The notes under the pieces were generated by a model, which did not search any database, was not told where the DNA came from, and was given only the letters and a program-made list of their open reading frames with translations. The position numbers and the translations under genes are program-made. A stretch of 64,000 bases of DNA from Pseudomonas sp. S04 (GTDB taxonomy: Bacteria; Pseudomonadota; Gammaproteobacteria; Pseudomonadales; Pseudomonadaceae), in contig NZ_CP019427.1 of NCBI RefSeq assembly GCF_009834545.1, positions 1,713,001-1,777,000 of the forward strand. The letters are read 5' to 3'. Positions 1 to 9,406 of this stretch are shown piece by piece (positions within the stretch are counted from its first letter, which is position 1; the number at the start of each line of letters is the position of its first letter).

Positions 1-1530
1 AGTAATTTTCGGTGCTTGCGGATCTTGGATACACCCACTGAACCTGTGGGAGCGGGCTTGCCCGCGAAAGGCCTGAGGGCGCTGCTGGGTGTCAGGCTGT
101 ATGCGTCATCGTTGACGACCATCGCGGGCAAGCCCGCTCCCACAGTAATTTGCGGTGCTTGCAAATCCTGCATGCACCCACTGAACCTGTGGGAGCGGGC
201 TTGCCCGCGAAAAGCCCGAGGGCGCTGCTGGGTGTCAGACTGTACGCGTCATCGTTGACGACCATCGCGGGCAAGCCCGCTCCCACAGTAATTTGCGGTG
301 CCTGCAGATCTTGGATACACCGACTGAACCTGTGGGAGCGGGCTTGCCCGCGAAAGGCCTGAGGGCGCTGCTGGGTATCAGGCTGTATGCGTCATCGTTG
401 ACGACCATCGCGGGCAAGCCCGCTCCCACAGTAATTTGCGGTGCCTGCAGATCTTGGATACACCGACTGAACCTGTGGGAGCGGGCTTGCCCGCGAAAGG
501 CCTGAGGGCGCTGCTGGGTATCAGGCTGTATGCGTCATCGTTGACGACCATCGCGGGCAAGCCCGCTCCCACAGTAATTTGCGGTGCTTGCAGATCTCGC
601 ATACACCCACTGAACCTGTGGGAGCGGGCTTGCCCGCGAAAGGCCTGAGGGCGCTGCTGGGTGTCAGGCTGTATGCGTCATCGTTGACGACCATCGCGGG
701 CAAGCCCGCTCCCACAGTAATTTGCGGTGCTTGCAGATCTCGCATACACCCACTGAACCTGTGGGAGCGGGCTTGCCCGCGAAAGGCCTGAGGGCGCTGC
801 TGGGTGTCAGGCTGTATGCGTCATCGTTGACGACTATCGCGGGCAAGCCCGCTCCCACAGTAATTTGCGGTGCCTGCAGATCTTGGATACACCGACTGAA
901 CCTGTGGGAGCGGGCTTGCCCGCGAAAGGCCTGAGGGCGCTGCTGGGTGTCAGGCTGTATGCGTCATCGTTGACGACCATCGCGGGCAAGCCCGCTCCCA
1001 CAGTAATTTGCGGTGTTTGCAGATCTTGGATACACCCACTGAACCTGTGGGAGCGGGCTTGCCCGCGAAAGGCCTGAGGCGCTGCTGGGTGTCAGGCTGT
1101 ATGCGTCATCGTTGACGACTATCGCGGGCAAGCCCGCTCCCACAGTAATTTGCGGTGCGTGCAGATCTTGGATACACCGACTGAACCTGTGGGAGCGGGC
1201 TTGCCCGCGAAAGGCCTGAGGGCGCTGCTGGGTGTCAGGCTGTATGCGTCATCGTTGACGACTATCGCGGGCAAGCCCGCTCCCACAGTAATTTGCGGTG
1301 CTTGCAGATCTTGGATACACCCACTGAACCTGTGGGAGCGGGCTTGCCCGCGAAAGGCCTGAGGGCGCTGCTGGGTGTCAGGCTGTATGCGTCATCGTTG
1401 ACGACCATCGCGGGCAAGCCCGCTCCCACAGTAATTTGCGGTGCTTGCAGATCTTGGATACACCCACTGAACCTGTGGGAGCGGGCTTGCCCGCGAAAGG
1501 CCTGAGGGCGCTGCTGGGTATCGGCACCCA
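1..1530. repeat. Tandem array of about ten 143-bp REPIN units
   Basis: Units begin (at CCTGTGGGAG) at 43, 186, 329, 472, 615, 758, 901, 1044, 1186, 1329 and 1472. The period is 143 bp except for one 142-bp unit (1044-1185) that lost a G. Each unit has a REP palindrome with core GAGCGGGCTTGCCCGC, a loop of roughly 55 bp, the same REP inverted, and a linker of roughly 40 bp. The last unit is cut off after its first REP, near 1530, and the array runs off the left edge. Copies differ at a few sites: GTGTCAGG or GTATCAGG in the loop, GACCATCG or GACTATCG before the second REP, and two linker variants. Open frames in it repeat with the unit on both strands and are not genes. Confidence 0.95.
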
Positions 1531-1553
1531 CCCAACCTGTGGGCGCTGTCACT

Positions 1554-1883
1554 TCAGTAATCATCCCCGCGATGGGTGATGTCTTTCTCCAGCTGCGTCG
1601 TGTCCAGGTCCTGTGTCTGGGCAAACTTGCCCTTCAGGTTCCAGGCAAACGCAATGATCTCGGCAATGGTCCGATACAGCTCTTCGGGGATGCTATCGCC
1701 CAATTCCATCCGCGCCAGCAGCCGCACCAGCTCGGCGTTCTCGTAGATCGGTACCTCATGCTCACGGGCGATTTTCAGGATGGCTTCGGCCAGGGCATCG
1801 TCGCCTTTGCCGGTGAGCGTGGGGGCGTGCTGGCCGTCGTATTTGAGGGCGATGGCCTGGCGGGGCAGGTTGTGGTGGTTCAT
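1554..1883 (-). CDS. FlhB C-terminal-domain-like protein (EscU/YscU/HrcU switch family)
   Basis: This 109-aa protein resembles the cytoplasmic C-terminal domain of the flagellar export switch protein FlhB, without the four membrane helices. Residues 9-16 (RQAIALKY) match the stretch that follows the NPTH autocleavage site in FlhB, and IPEELYRTIAEIIAF near residue 64 matches the family's C-terminal helix. NPTH itself is absent, so self-cleavage is not expected. Its start overlaps the stop of the fliK-type gene by 4 bp (ATGA), so the two are probably translationally coupled. Free-standing FlhB C-domain proteins are known in several flagellated bacteria, where they can partly replace the FlhB domain. 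A role in export switching is inference. Confidence 0.8.
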   Translation of the reverse strand: MNHHNLPRQAIALKYDGQHAPTLTGKGDDALAEAILKIAREHEVPIYENAELVRLLARMELGDSIPEELYRTIAEIIAFAWNLKGKFAQTQDLDTTQLEKDITHRGDDY

Positions 1884-3445
1884 GCGGTGTCGTCCACCCA
1901 GCGTTGTTCGAGACGGGTTTGTGGGCCTCGGGGGGGAATGCCGAGGTGACAGTCGAGGTCGCCGACGTTCAGGCCGCAGGCATGCAGTTGCGCGCGCAAA
2001 TGGTCCAGGTGCTGTTCAATCAGGCTGGCGGTGTAGGGGCGTTCGGCCCAAAGCTGGCTGGACAGGCTGCCGCGTACCAGTTGTGCCTGTACCTGCAGTG
2101 GTCCCAGGGGCTCAAGGTCGAATGCCAGGTCGACCCGCCACAAGTGTTGGCGGGCTTCGCGTTCGGTGGGTTTTTCCTTGGGATCCCTGGGCGGAGGGTC
2201 TTCGCGCTGCACCTTGACCTGCAGTGGCACGATGTCTTGCAGGTTGCGCATGGGGATTTCCAACTGCCAGGTGGTTTGCAGGCGGCCGTCCTCGGTCATG
2301 CCGGTCTGTTCCAGGCTCGACAATTGGTGGCTTTGCAGGCGCGAGATCGCGGCGGCGGCCAGGCGCAGCAGGTGTTCCAGGTCGCCTTCCTCGGTCAGCT
2401 TCTGCAGCAGCCGCGAGGGCAGGGGAAAGCCACCCGGGGCCGGTTTGGCGCTGACCTGGCCAAGGGTGCCGAGGGCATTGCGCACAAAGCTCGGCAGGGC
2501 CTGGGCCAGGGTGTTGGCGGCCAACGCGGCATTGAAGCTGGGATTGGCCGGCAGGCCGGGGGCCAGTTGGGCGATCAGACGCAACAGGTTGCCCTTGAGG
2601 TCGTCTGCCGGCGCCGGATTCTGTCCGGCGAGCAATCGGCTTTCGAGAAACAGCCCGCTGTTGGCCAGCGCTTGCGCCAGCCCCTTGGCGCTGCTCAGGT
2701 GCTGGACCTCGGGCAGGCTGGCAAGCAGTTTGTCGACGCTGGCGCGAACCTCAGGGGATTGCCCATCGGCCGGCAGGTTCTGCAAGGCCTTGAACACCGC
2801 GTCCAGGGAACCCTGGCGACTCTGCTGGGTGTGCAATTGTTGGCTGATCGCCAATTGTTCCTGGCGAGTGCTCAGGGGCACGAAGCTGAGGGTGTGCGCG
2901 TCCTGGACCTGGGCACTGAGCAGGGTGCCGATGCGCAGTGGCTGCGGGCTGTCGATGTTCAGAGCGGTGCCGCTGAGCGCGCTGTTGAGCAGGCTGACCA
3001 TCGAGCGGTACACCGCCGGTTGCCCCGGTGCCTGCGGCTGTAACTGGGTGGTCAGCACCTTGCCCTGCAACAGCGTGCCGACCGGCAGTTGTGTGGTGTC
3101 AATGCGCGACAGGGCTGCGGCGTTGCCAGCCAGGCTGGATTGCGGACTGATCGCCAGGCTGCCGGCCGAGGGCTGGGTAATGGCCAGGCTGGCACCCAGG
3201 GCCAATGGCAGGCTGCTGGTGGCCGATACGGTGGTCTGGCGCCCACCCGCCAGGGTGATCTTGAGCAGCAGCTGGAACATCTGCTGGTCCTGCTTGAGTG
3301 ACAGGACTTCGGCCTTGGCGCTCTGCCCGGCACCGATCAGGCCGTCCACCGGGGTCAGCAGCTTGAGCAACTCGCCACTGGCCTGCACGCGCGGCGTGGC
3401 AGGTGCCGCGGGGGGCAGGGGAGGAAGGTTGATCTCAGCGGTCAT
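1880..3445 (-). CDS. fliK: Flagellar hook-length control protein FliK
   Basis: The 521-aa protein is rich in Gln, Ala, Leu and Pro, and its last 150 residues or so resemble the FliK C-terminal (Flg_hook) domain: a stretch with WQLEIPMRN near 390, then RVDLAFDLEPLGPLQVQ near 440, then LRAQLHACGLNVGDL. FliK is exported and acts as a ruler; when the hook reaches length it makes FlhB change substrate class. Here the gene sits with an FlhB-domain gene rather than in the main flagellar clusters, so it may be a second, distal FliK. It is divergent from ccmA across 207 bp. The low-complexity N-terminal part cannot be assigned. Confidence 0.82.
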   Translation of the reverse strand: MTAEINLPPLPPAAPATPRVQASGELLKLLTPVDGLIGAGQSAKAEVLSLKQDQQMFQLLLKITLAGGRQTTVSATSSLPLALGASLAITQPSAGSLAISPQSSLAGNAAALSRIDTTQLPVGTLLQGKVLTTQLQPQAPGQPAVYRSMVSLLNSALSGTALNIDSPQPLRIGTLLSAQVQDAHTLSFVPLSTRQEQLAISQQLHTQQSRQGSLDAVFKALQNLPADGQSPEVRASVDKLLASLPEVQHLSSAKGLAQALANSGLFLESRLLAGQNPAPADDLKGNLLRLIAQLAPGLPANPSFNAALAANTLAQALPSFVRNALGTLGQVSAKPAPGGFPLPSRLLQKLTEEGDLEHLLRLAAAAISRLQSHQLSSLEQTGMTEDGRLQTTWQLEIPMRNLQDIVPLQVKVQREDPPPRDPKEKPTEREARQHLWRVDLAFDLEPLGPLQVQAQLVRGSLSSQLWAERPYTASLIEQHLDHLRAQLHACGLNVGDLDCHLGIPPRGPQTRLEQRWVDDTA

Positions 3446-3472
3446 CGGTCACACCCTGTCGAAATTGCCCTC

Positions 3473-3499
3473 TTGAGAGTAGGACATGACATGTATAAT
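3473..3499 (+). promoter_or_regulatory. Putative sigma70-type promoter of the ccm operon
   Basis: A perfect -10 box TATAAT lies at 3494-3499, with TTGAGA at 3473-3478 as the best -35 match. The 15-bp spacing is short. It points towards ccmA, about 155 bp upstream of its start. Confidence 0.5.
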
Positions 3500-3652
3500 G
3501 CCGCCCGTCTCCAAGGACGCGCGGCGCCATCGCGCAGCAAAACCAGCATAAATATTGACCCAGCTCTCTGGAACAGGCCGTCAATGCATCTATGCTGCAC
3601 CACTTTAACGGCCGATCCACTGCCGACTTGAACCGTAAAGGCCCGCGATCTC

Positions 3653-4288
3653 TTGACCATCCCTCTACTAGAAGCCGTAGCGCTCGCCTGTGAGCGAGAC
3701 TGGCGGATGCTCTTCGAAAACCTCGCATTGCGTCTGGATCGCGGCGACATGCTGCAGATCAGCGGCCCCAACGGCAGCGGCAAGACCAGCCTGCTGCGCC
3801 TGCTGGCCGGCCTGATGCAGCCGACCAGCGGCCAGGTGTTGCTAAATGGCGAGCCGCTGCACAGCCAGCGGATAGAGTTGGCCCACAACTTGTTGTGGAT
3901 CGGCCATGCCGCCGGCATCAAGGATCTGCTGAGCGCTGAAGAGAACCTCAGTTGGCTCTGCGCCCTGCACCAGCCGGCCAACCGCGAGGCTATCTGGCAG
4001 GCGCTGGCGGCCGTCGGGCTGCGCGGTTTTGAAGATGTGCCGTGCCATACCCTGTCCGCCGGCCAGCAACGCCGGGTCGCTCTGGCGCGGTTGTACCTCG
4101 AGAGTCCGGCGCTGTGGATCCTCGACGAGCCGTTCACCGCCCTGGACAAGCAAGGTGTCGCCCAGTTGGAAGAGCACCTGGCCGCCCATTGTGAACAGGG
4201 CGGCATGGTGATCCTGACCACCCACCACACCATGACCCGGATGCCGGCCGGTTACCGTGATATCGACCTGGGGCAGTGGGCCGTATGA
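3653..4288 (+). CDS. ccmA: Heme exporter ATP-binding subunit CcmA
   Basis: This is a 211-aa ABC ATPase with Walker A GPNGSGKT near residue 39, signature LSAGQQRR near 135 and Walker [12 protein letters not shown] near 156. CcmA works with CcmB (and CcmC/D) to release holo-CcmE during cytochrome c maturation, on the cytoplasmic face of the inner membrane. The best start is TTG at 3653, giving the family-typical N-terminus [13 protein letters not shown]; there is no in-frame ATG nearby and the ribosome site is weak. It opens a nine-gene operon, and its stop overlaps the ccmB start by 4 bp. Confidence 0.95.
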   Translation: MTIPLLEAVALACERDWRMLFENLALRLDRGDMLQISGPNGSGKTSLLRLLAGLMQPTSGQVLLNGEPLHSQRIELAHNLLWIGHAAGIKDLLSAEENLSWLCALHQPANREAIWQALAAVGLRGFEDVPCHTLSAGQQRRVALARLYLESPALWILDEPFTALDKQGVAQLEEHLAAHCEQGGMVILTTHHTMTRMPAGYRDIDLGQWAV

Positions 4289-4953
4289 GTGTTTTTGCGC
4301 TGTTGGTGGCCCGCGAGGCCCGGTTGTTGTGTCGCCGTCCGGCGGAGCTGGCCAACCCCTTGGTATTTTTCGCAATTGTTGTCGCATTGTTTCCATTGGC
4401 AGTGGGACCTGAGACTCAATTGTTGCAAACCTTGTCTCCGGGCCTGGTCTGGGTAGCTGCCCTTTTATCGGTTTTGCTCTCGCTGGACGGGCTTTTCCGC
4501 AGTGATTTCGAGGACGGATCCCTTGAGCAGTGGGTCCTTTCGTCGCACCCCCTGGCTCTTCTGGTTTTGGCCAAGGTACTGGCACACTGGGCGTTTTCCG
4601 GCCTGGCATTGGTATTGCTTGCGCCGTTGCTGGCCTTGATGCTCGGTTTGCCTGCCGCCTGTCTGCCGGTTTTGCTCTTGTCGCTGTTGCTGGGTACACC
4701 GGTGCTGAGCCTGCTCGGTGCGGTCGGCGCGGCGCTGACGGTGGGTTTGAAGCGTGGCGGCTTGCTGCTGGCGCTGTTGATTCTGCCGTTGTATATCCCG
4801 GTGTTGATCCTGGGCAGTGGCGCCTTGCAGGCGGCACTTCAGGGCATGCCGGCGACCGGGTATCTGCTGTGGCTTGGGAGCCTGACCGCCCTGGCAGTTA
4901 CCCTGACACCCTTTGCAATAGCTGCTGGCCTGAAGATCAGCGTCGGCGAATAA
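4285..4953 (+). CDS. ccmB: Heme exporter membrane subunit CcmB
   Basis: This 222-aa, very hydrophobic protein has about six membrane segments and is the permease-like partner of CcmA. I chose ATG at 4285, which overlaps the ccmA stop (ATGA), over an in-frame GTG at 4276 because the ATG gives the family start [19 protein letters not shown]. The length is normal for CcmB. A 77-bp gap before ccmC is the only sizeable break in the operon. Confidence 0.95.
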   Translation: MSVFALLVAREARLLCRRPAELANPLVFFAIVVALFPLAVGPETQLLQTLSPGLVWVAALLSVLLSLDGLFRSDFEDGSLEQWVLSSHPLALLVLAKVLAHWAFSGLALVLLAPLLALMLGLPAACLPVLLLSLLLGTPVLSLLGAVGAALTVGLKRGGLLLALLILPLYIPVLILGSGALQAALQGMPATGYLLWLGSLTALAVTLTPFAIAAGLKISVGE

Positions 4954-5030
4954 TGAGGTCTGGTCAAAAAACGACCAGTAAAGACCCTGGCTTTTCGTGT
5001 TGACGAAAAGCAACCGTGATGGAAACAGCA

Positions 5031-5786
5031 ATGAACTGGACCTGGTTTCACAAGCTCGGCTCGCCCAAGTGGTTTTACGGCATCAGCGGCAAAATGCTGC
5101 CCTGGCTGAGTATCGCCGCCGTGTTGCTGATCGGCATTGGAGTGGTCTGGGGCCTGGCGTTCGCACCGCCGGACTACCAGCAAGGCAACAGCTTCAGGAT
5201 CATCTACATCCACGTGCCGGCGGCCATGCTGGCGCAGTCGGTGTATGTGATGCTGGCGGTCTGCGGCATCGTCGGGCTGGTGTGGAAGATGAAGCTGGCC
5301 GACGTCGCCCTGCAATGCGCGGCCCCGATTGGTGCCTGGATGACCGCCGTGGCGCTGGTCACCGGGGCGATCTGGGGCAAGCCGACCTGGGGTTCGTGGT
5401 GGGTCTGGGATGCGCGACTAACGTCGATGCTGATCCTGCTGTTCCTGTACTTCGGTCTCATTGCGCTGGGCAACGCCATCAGCAATCGTGACAGCGCCGC
5501 CAAGGCGTGCGCGGTGCTGGCGATTGTCGGGGTGATCAACATCCCGATCATCAAGTATTCGGTGGAGTGGTGGAACACCCTGCACCAGGGCGCGACCTTC
5601 ACCCTCACCGAAAAACCGGCGATGCCGGTGGAGATGTGGCTGCCATTGCTGCTGACGGTGTTGGGTTTCTACTGTTTCTTCGGCGCGGTGCTGTTGCTGC
5701 GCATGCGCCTTGAAGTGCTCAAGCGCGAAGCCCGGGCCAGTTGGGTCAAAGCCGAAGTGCAAAACAGCCTGGAGGCCGCCTCATGA
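5031..5786 (+). CDS. ccmC: Heme handling/export protein CcmC
   Basis: CcmC delivers heme to CcmE in the periplasm. The 251-aa protein has six membrane segments and the tryptophan-rich WWD motif ([13 protein letters not shown]) in a periplasmic loop near residue 125, with conserved histidines on either side (for example in [12 protein letters not shown] and LHQGATF). ATG at 5031 is preferred because GGAAA lies 7 bases upstream and the protein then starts [10 protein letters not shown], as relatives do. Upstream in-frame starts at 5016 and 5019 are possible. The stop overlaps ccmD (ATGA). Confidence 0.95.
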   Translation: MNWTWFHKLGSPKWFYGISGKMLPWLSIAAVLLIGIGVVWGLAFAPPDYQQGNSFRIIYIHVPAAMLAQSVYVMLAVCGIVGLVWKMKLADVALQCAAPIGAWMTAVALVTGAIWGKPTWGSWWVWDARLTSMLILLFLYFGLIALGNAISNRDSAAKACAVLAIVGVINIPIIKYSVEWWNTLHQGATFTLTEKPAMPVEMWLPLLLTVLGFYCFFGAVLLLRMRLEVLKREARASWVKAEVQNSLEAAS

Positions 5787-5959
5787 GTTTTGCTTCATTG
5801 GGCGACTTCCTCGCCATGGGCCATCACGGTCTATATGTCTGGTCGGCCTATGGCATCTGCCTGGCGGTACTGGCCCTCAACGTGGTCGCGCCGATCCTGG
5901 CCCGCAAGCGTTATCTGCAACAAGAGGCGCGTCGTCTGCGCCGGGAGAACAGCAAGTGA
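5783..5959 (+). CDS. ccmD: Heme exporter accessory protein CcmD
   Basis: This 58-aa protein has one membrane helix (about residues 18-38) followed by a basic cytoplasmic tail ending RRLRRENSK. CcmD stabilises the CcmABC-CcmE complex and helps release holo-CcmE. The start is ATG at 5783, overlapping the ccmC stop; reading the frame from further upstream would add residues unlike the family. GTGA overlap joins it to ccmE. Confidence 0.92.
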   Translation: MSFASLGDFLAMGHHGLYVWSAYGICLAVLALNVVAPILARKRYLQQEARRLRRENSK

Positions 5960-6411
5960 ATCCGCTGCGTAAAAAACGTCTGCTCATCATTCTCGCGATC
6001 CTGGTGGGGGTTGGCGCTGCTGTCGGCCTGGCCTTGAGTGCCTTGCAGCAAAACATCAACCTGTTCTACACCCCGACCCAGATCGCCAATGGCGAAGCCC
6101 CGCAAGATACGCGCATCCGCGCCGGTGGCATGGTCGAGGCCGGTTCCCTGAAACGTTCCGGCGATTCGCTGGACGTGAGGTTCGTCGTCACCGACTTCAA
6201 CAAATCCGTGACCATCACCTACCGTGGCATCCTCCCGGACCTGTTCCGCGAAGGGCAGGGCATCGTCGCCCTGGGCAAGTTGAATGCCGAGGGCGTGGTG
6301 GTGGCTGACGAAGTGCTGGCCAAGCACGACGAGAAGTACATGCCGCCGGAAGTGACCAAGGCGCTCAAAGACAGTGGTCAATCCGCCCCGACACCCGTGA
6401 AGGAGGGTTGA
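5956..6411 (+). CDS. ccmE: Periplasmic heme chaperone CcmE
   Basis: The 151-aa protein has an N-terminal membrane anchor (about residues 9-30) and a periplasmic beta-barrel. His124 in [12 protein letters not shown] is the residue that binds heme covalently, with Tyr128 completing the H-x3-Y motif. CcmE takes heme from CcmC and hands it to CcmF/H. GTG at 5956 overlaps the ccmD stop and gives the expected start [10 protein letters not shown]. Confidence 0.96.
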   Translation: MNPLRKKRLLIILAILVGVGAAVGLALSALQQNINLFYTPTQIANGEAPQDTRIRAGGMVEAGSLKRSGDSLDVRFVVTDFNKSVTITYRGILPDLFREGQGIVALGKLNAEGVVVADEVLAKHDEKYMPPEVTKALKDSGQSAPTPVKEG

Positions 6412-6414
6412 TCC

Positions 6415-8403
6415 ATGACGTCCGGCATCTTTATTCCCGAGTTGGGCCACCTGGCGATGATCCTCGCCCTGTGTTTTGCCATCGTCCAGGCGATCGTGCC
6501 GTTGTTCGGTGCCTGGCGCGGTGACCGCATGTGGATGGGGCTGGCCCAGCCTGCCGCCTGGGGGCAGTTCGCCTTCCTGGCATTCTCCTTCGGCTGCCTG
6601 ACCTACGCCTTCATGGTCGACGACTTCTCCGTCGCCTATGTGGCCAACAACTCCAACAGCGCCTTGCCGTGGTACTACAAGTTCAGCGCCGTGTGGGGCG
6701 CCCACGAAGGTTCGCTGCTGTTGTGGGCGATGATTCTGGGCGGCTGGACCTTCGCCGTGTCGGTGTTCTCGCGGCAATTGCCGCAGGTCATGCTGGCGCG
6801 GGTGCTGTCGGTCATGGGAATGATCAGCATCGGCTTCCTGCTGTTCCTGATCCTCACCTCGAACCCGTTCGAGCGCATCCTGCCGCAGATGCCTACCGAT
6901 GGCGCCGACCTCAACCCGTTGCTGCAGGACATCGGCCTGATCGTTCACCCGCCGATGCTGTACATGGGCTACGTCGGCTTCTCGGTGGCCTTCGCCTTCG
7001 CCATCGCCGCCTTGATGGGCGGTCGCCTGGATGCCGCATGGGCTCGTTGGTCACGTCCGTGGACCATCGTCGCCTGGGCGTTCCTGGGCATCGGCATCAC
7101 CCTCGGTTCGTGGTGGGCCTACTACGAACTCGGCTGGGGCGGCTGGTGGTTCTGGGACCCGGTAGAAAATGCCTCGTTCATGCCTTGGCTGGTCGGCACG
7201 GCGCTGATTCACTCCCTGGCCGTGACCGAAAAACGTGGCGTGTTCAAAAGCTGGACCGTACTGCTGGCGATCGCTGCCTTCTCGCTGAGCCTGCTGGGGA
7301 CCTTCCTCGTGCGTTCCGGGGTCCTGACTTCGGTCCACGCCTTTGCCTCGGACCCTGAGCGTGGCGTGTTCATCCTGATCTTCCTGCTGTTTGTGGTGGG
7401 TGGCTCGCTGACCCTGTTCGCCCTGCGCGCGCCGGTGGTCAAGAGCCATGTGGGCTTCAACCTGTGGTCGCGGGAAACCCTGCTGCTGGGCAACAACCTG
7501 GTGCTGGTGGTGGCGGCCTCGATGATCCTGCTCGGTACCCTGTACCCGCTGATCCTCGACGCCATGACCGGGGCCAAGCTGTCGGTCGGCCCGCCCTACT
7601 TCAACGCCCTGTTCATTCCGTTGATGGCGTTGTTGATGGTGGTGATGGCCGTCGGCGTGCTGGTGCGCTGGAAGGACACCCCGGTGAAGTGGCTGGTGGG
7701 CATGCTCACGCCGGTCTTGCTGGGCAGTGCTGCGCTGGCAGTGGTGGCCGGGATCGCCTATGGCGACTTCAACTGGGCCGTGCTGGCGACCTTCATGCTC
7801 GCCGCCTGGGTGCTGTTGGCCGGGGTCCGCGACATCCTCGACAAGACCCGCCACAAAGGCCTGATCAAGGGCCTGCCGACCCTGACCCGCAGTTACTGGG
7901 GCATGCAGGTCGCGCACCTGGGGATCGCCGTGTGCGCCCTGGGCGTGGTCCTTTCCAGCCAGAACAGCGCTGAGCGCGACCTGCGTCTGGAGCCGGGCGA
8001 GTCGATGGAACTGGCCGGCTATCACTTTGTGTTCGAGGGGGCCAAGCATTACGAAGGGCCGAACTTCACCTCCGACAAGGGCACCGTGCGGGTGATCAAG
8101 GGCGGCAAGGAAGTCAGCGTGCTGCACCCGGAAAAACGCCTGTACACCGTGCAGAACTCGGTGATGACCGAGGCCGGGATCGACGCTGGTTTCACCCGTG
8201 ATATCTACGTCGCCCTTGGCGAGCCATTGGGCGAAGGTGCCTGGGCCGTGCGGGTGCACGTCAAGCCGTTCGTACGCTGGATCTGGTTCGGCGGCCTGCT
8301 GACCGGCTTTGGCGGGTTGCTGGCAGCGATGGATCGGCGCTATCGGGTCAAGGTGAAAAGCCGGGTGCGTGAAGCACTGGGCATGTCGGGAGCGGCTGCA
8401 TGA
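6415..8403 (+). CDS. ccmF: Cytochrome c heme lyase subunit CcmF
   Basis: This 662-aa polytopic membrane protein is the core of the heme ligation complex that attaches heme to apocytochrome c. It has about fifteen membrane segments and the WWD signature (WGGWWFWDPVENAS) near residue 238. A large periplasmic loop near the C-terminus is followed by a last helix. Length is normal. It starts 4 bp after ccmE and its stop overlaps ccmG. Confidence 0.97.
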   Translation: MTSGIFIPELGHLAMILALCFAIVQAIVPLFGAWRGDRMWMGLAQPAAWGQFAFLAFSFGCLTYAFMVDDFSVAYVANNSNSALPWYYKFSAVWGAHEGSLLLWAMILGGWTFAVSVFSRQLPQVMLARVLSVMGMISIGFLLFLILTSNPFERILPQMPTDGADLNPLLQDIGLIVHPPMLYMGYVGFSVAFAFAIAALMGGRLDAAWARWSRPWTIVAWAFLGIGITLGSWWAYYELGWGGWWFWDPVENASFMPWLVGTALIHSLAVTEKRGVFKSWTVLLAIAAFSLSLLGTFLVRSGVLTSVHAFASDPERGVFILIFLLFVVGGSLTLFALRAPVVKSHVGFNLWSRETLLLGNNLVLVVAASMILLGTLYPLILDAMTGAKLSVGPPYFNALFIPLMALLMVVMAVGVLVRWKDTPVKWLVGMLTPVLLGSAALAVVAGIAYGDFNWAVLATFMLAAWVLLAGVRDILDKTRHKGLIKGLPTLTRSYWGMQVAHLGIAVCALGVVLSSQNSAERDLRLEPGESMELAGYHFVFEGAKHYEGPNFTSDKGTVRVIKGGKEVSVLHPEKRLYTVQNSVMTEAGIDAGFTRDIYVALGEPLGEGAWAVRVHVKPFVRWIWFGGLLTGFGGLLAAMDRRYRVKVKSRVREALGMSGAAA

Positions 8404-8936
8404 GACGTTGGTTGATGGTGTTGCCACTGGCGCTGTTTCTGCTGGTGGCGGTGTTTCTGTACCGCGGGTTGTACCTCAATCCGTCCGAGTTGCCTTCGGC
8501 AATGATCGGCAAGCCGTTCCCGGAGTTCAGCCTGGTCAACGTGCAGGGTGACAAGACCCTGACCCGCGCTGATCTGCTGGGCAAGCCGGCGCTGGTCAAC
8601 GTCTGGGGCACCTGGTGCATTTCCTGCCGGGTCGAGCACCCGGTGTTGAACAAGCTGGCCGAGCAGGGCGTGGTGATCTACGGGGTGAACTACAAGGACG
8701 TGAATGCCGATGCCTTGAAGTGGCTGGCCGAGTTCCACAATCCGTACCTGCTGGACATCCGTGACGAGGAGGGCTCCCTGGGCCTGAACCTGGGCGTCTA
8801 CGGGGCGCCGGAAACCTTCTTCATCGACGCCAAGGGGATCATCCGCGACAAGTACGTGGGGGTGATCGACGAGGTGGTCTGGCGTGAACAACTGGCGGCC
8901 AAGTATCAGGCGCTGGTGGATGAGGCCAAACCATGA
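8400..8936 (+). CDS. ccmG: Thiol:disulfide interchange protein CcmG/DsbE
   Basis: The 178-aa membrane-anchored thioredoxin-fold protein has a helix at about residues 5-22 and a WCISC active site with Cys73 and Cys76. The GAPETFFID segment near 140 carries the cis-Pro loop of this family. CcmG keeps the CXXCH cysteines of apocytochrome c, or CcmH, reduced. It overlaps ccmF and ccmH by 4 bp on each side. Confidence 0.95.
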   Translation: MRRWLMVLPLALFLLVAVFLYRGLYLNPSELPSAMIGKPFPEFSLVNVQGDKTLTRADLLGKPALVNVWGTWCISCRVEHPVLNKLAEQGVVIYGVNYKDVNADALKWLAEFHNPYLLDIRDEEGSLGLNLGVYGAPETFFIDAKGIIRDKYVGVIDEVVWREQLAAKYQALVDEAKP

Positions 8937-9406
8937 AGCGCTGGTTTGCCGCTGTGGTCCTGGGCTTGAGCCTGGCCGGCGTGGCGCATGCCGCCATCGA
9001 CACCTACGAGTTCGCCAAGGACGGGGATCGCGAGCGTTTTCGCGAACTGACCAAGGAACTGCGTTGCCCCAAGTGCCAGAATCAGGACATTGCCGATTCC
9101 AATGCACCGATTGCCGCCGATCTGCGCAAAGAGATTTTCCGCATGCTCGGCGAGGGCAAGGACAACCAGCAGATCATCGACTTCATGGTCGACCGTTATG
9201 GCGACTTCGTCCGCTACAAGCCCGCCCTGACCGGCAAGACCGCCCTGTTGTGGTTTGGCCCGGCCGGGCTGTTGCTGGGTGGCGTGGTGGTGATTGCCCT
9301 GATCGTCCGTCGTCGGCGCGTTGAACGCGCGGCTGGCAAGGACACGCTTTCTGCCGAGGAGCGCGAGCGCCTCGACCAACTGCTGGACAAAAACACTGAT
9401 GATTGA
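8933..9406 (+). CDS. ccmH: Cytochrome c maturation protein CcmH
   Basis: The 157-aa protein has a signal peptide (cleavage likely after AHA), the redox motif LRCPKCQNQ near residue 42, and a C-terminal membrane helix at about 105-125. CcmH handles the apocytochrome thiols together with CcmG and CcmF. It is the short form (CcmL type); the TPR part is the separate gene ccmI, as usual in Pseudomonas. It overlaps ccmI by 8 bp. Confidence 0.95.
   Translation: MKRWFAAVVLGLSLAGVAHAAIDTYEFAKDGDRERFRELTKELRCPKCQNQDIADSNAPIAADLRKEIFRMLGEGKDNQQIIDFMVDRYGDFVRYKPALTGKTALLWFGPAGLLLGGVVVIALIVRRRRVERAAGKDTLSAEERERLDQLLDKNTDD

Noticed and set aside
1..1530. Possible CRISPR array
   Set aside because: The whole 143-bp unit is repeated, with no unique spacers, and the short conserved parts are REP palindromes. 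There are no cas genes.
1..1624. Many 64-74-codon open frames, repeated every 143 bp on both strands, and a 120-codon frame at the right end
   Set aside because: They move with the REPIN unit, change frame between units, and have no ribosome sites; they are by-products of the repeat.
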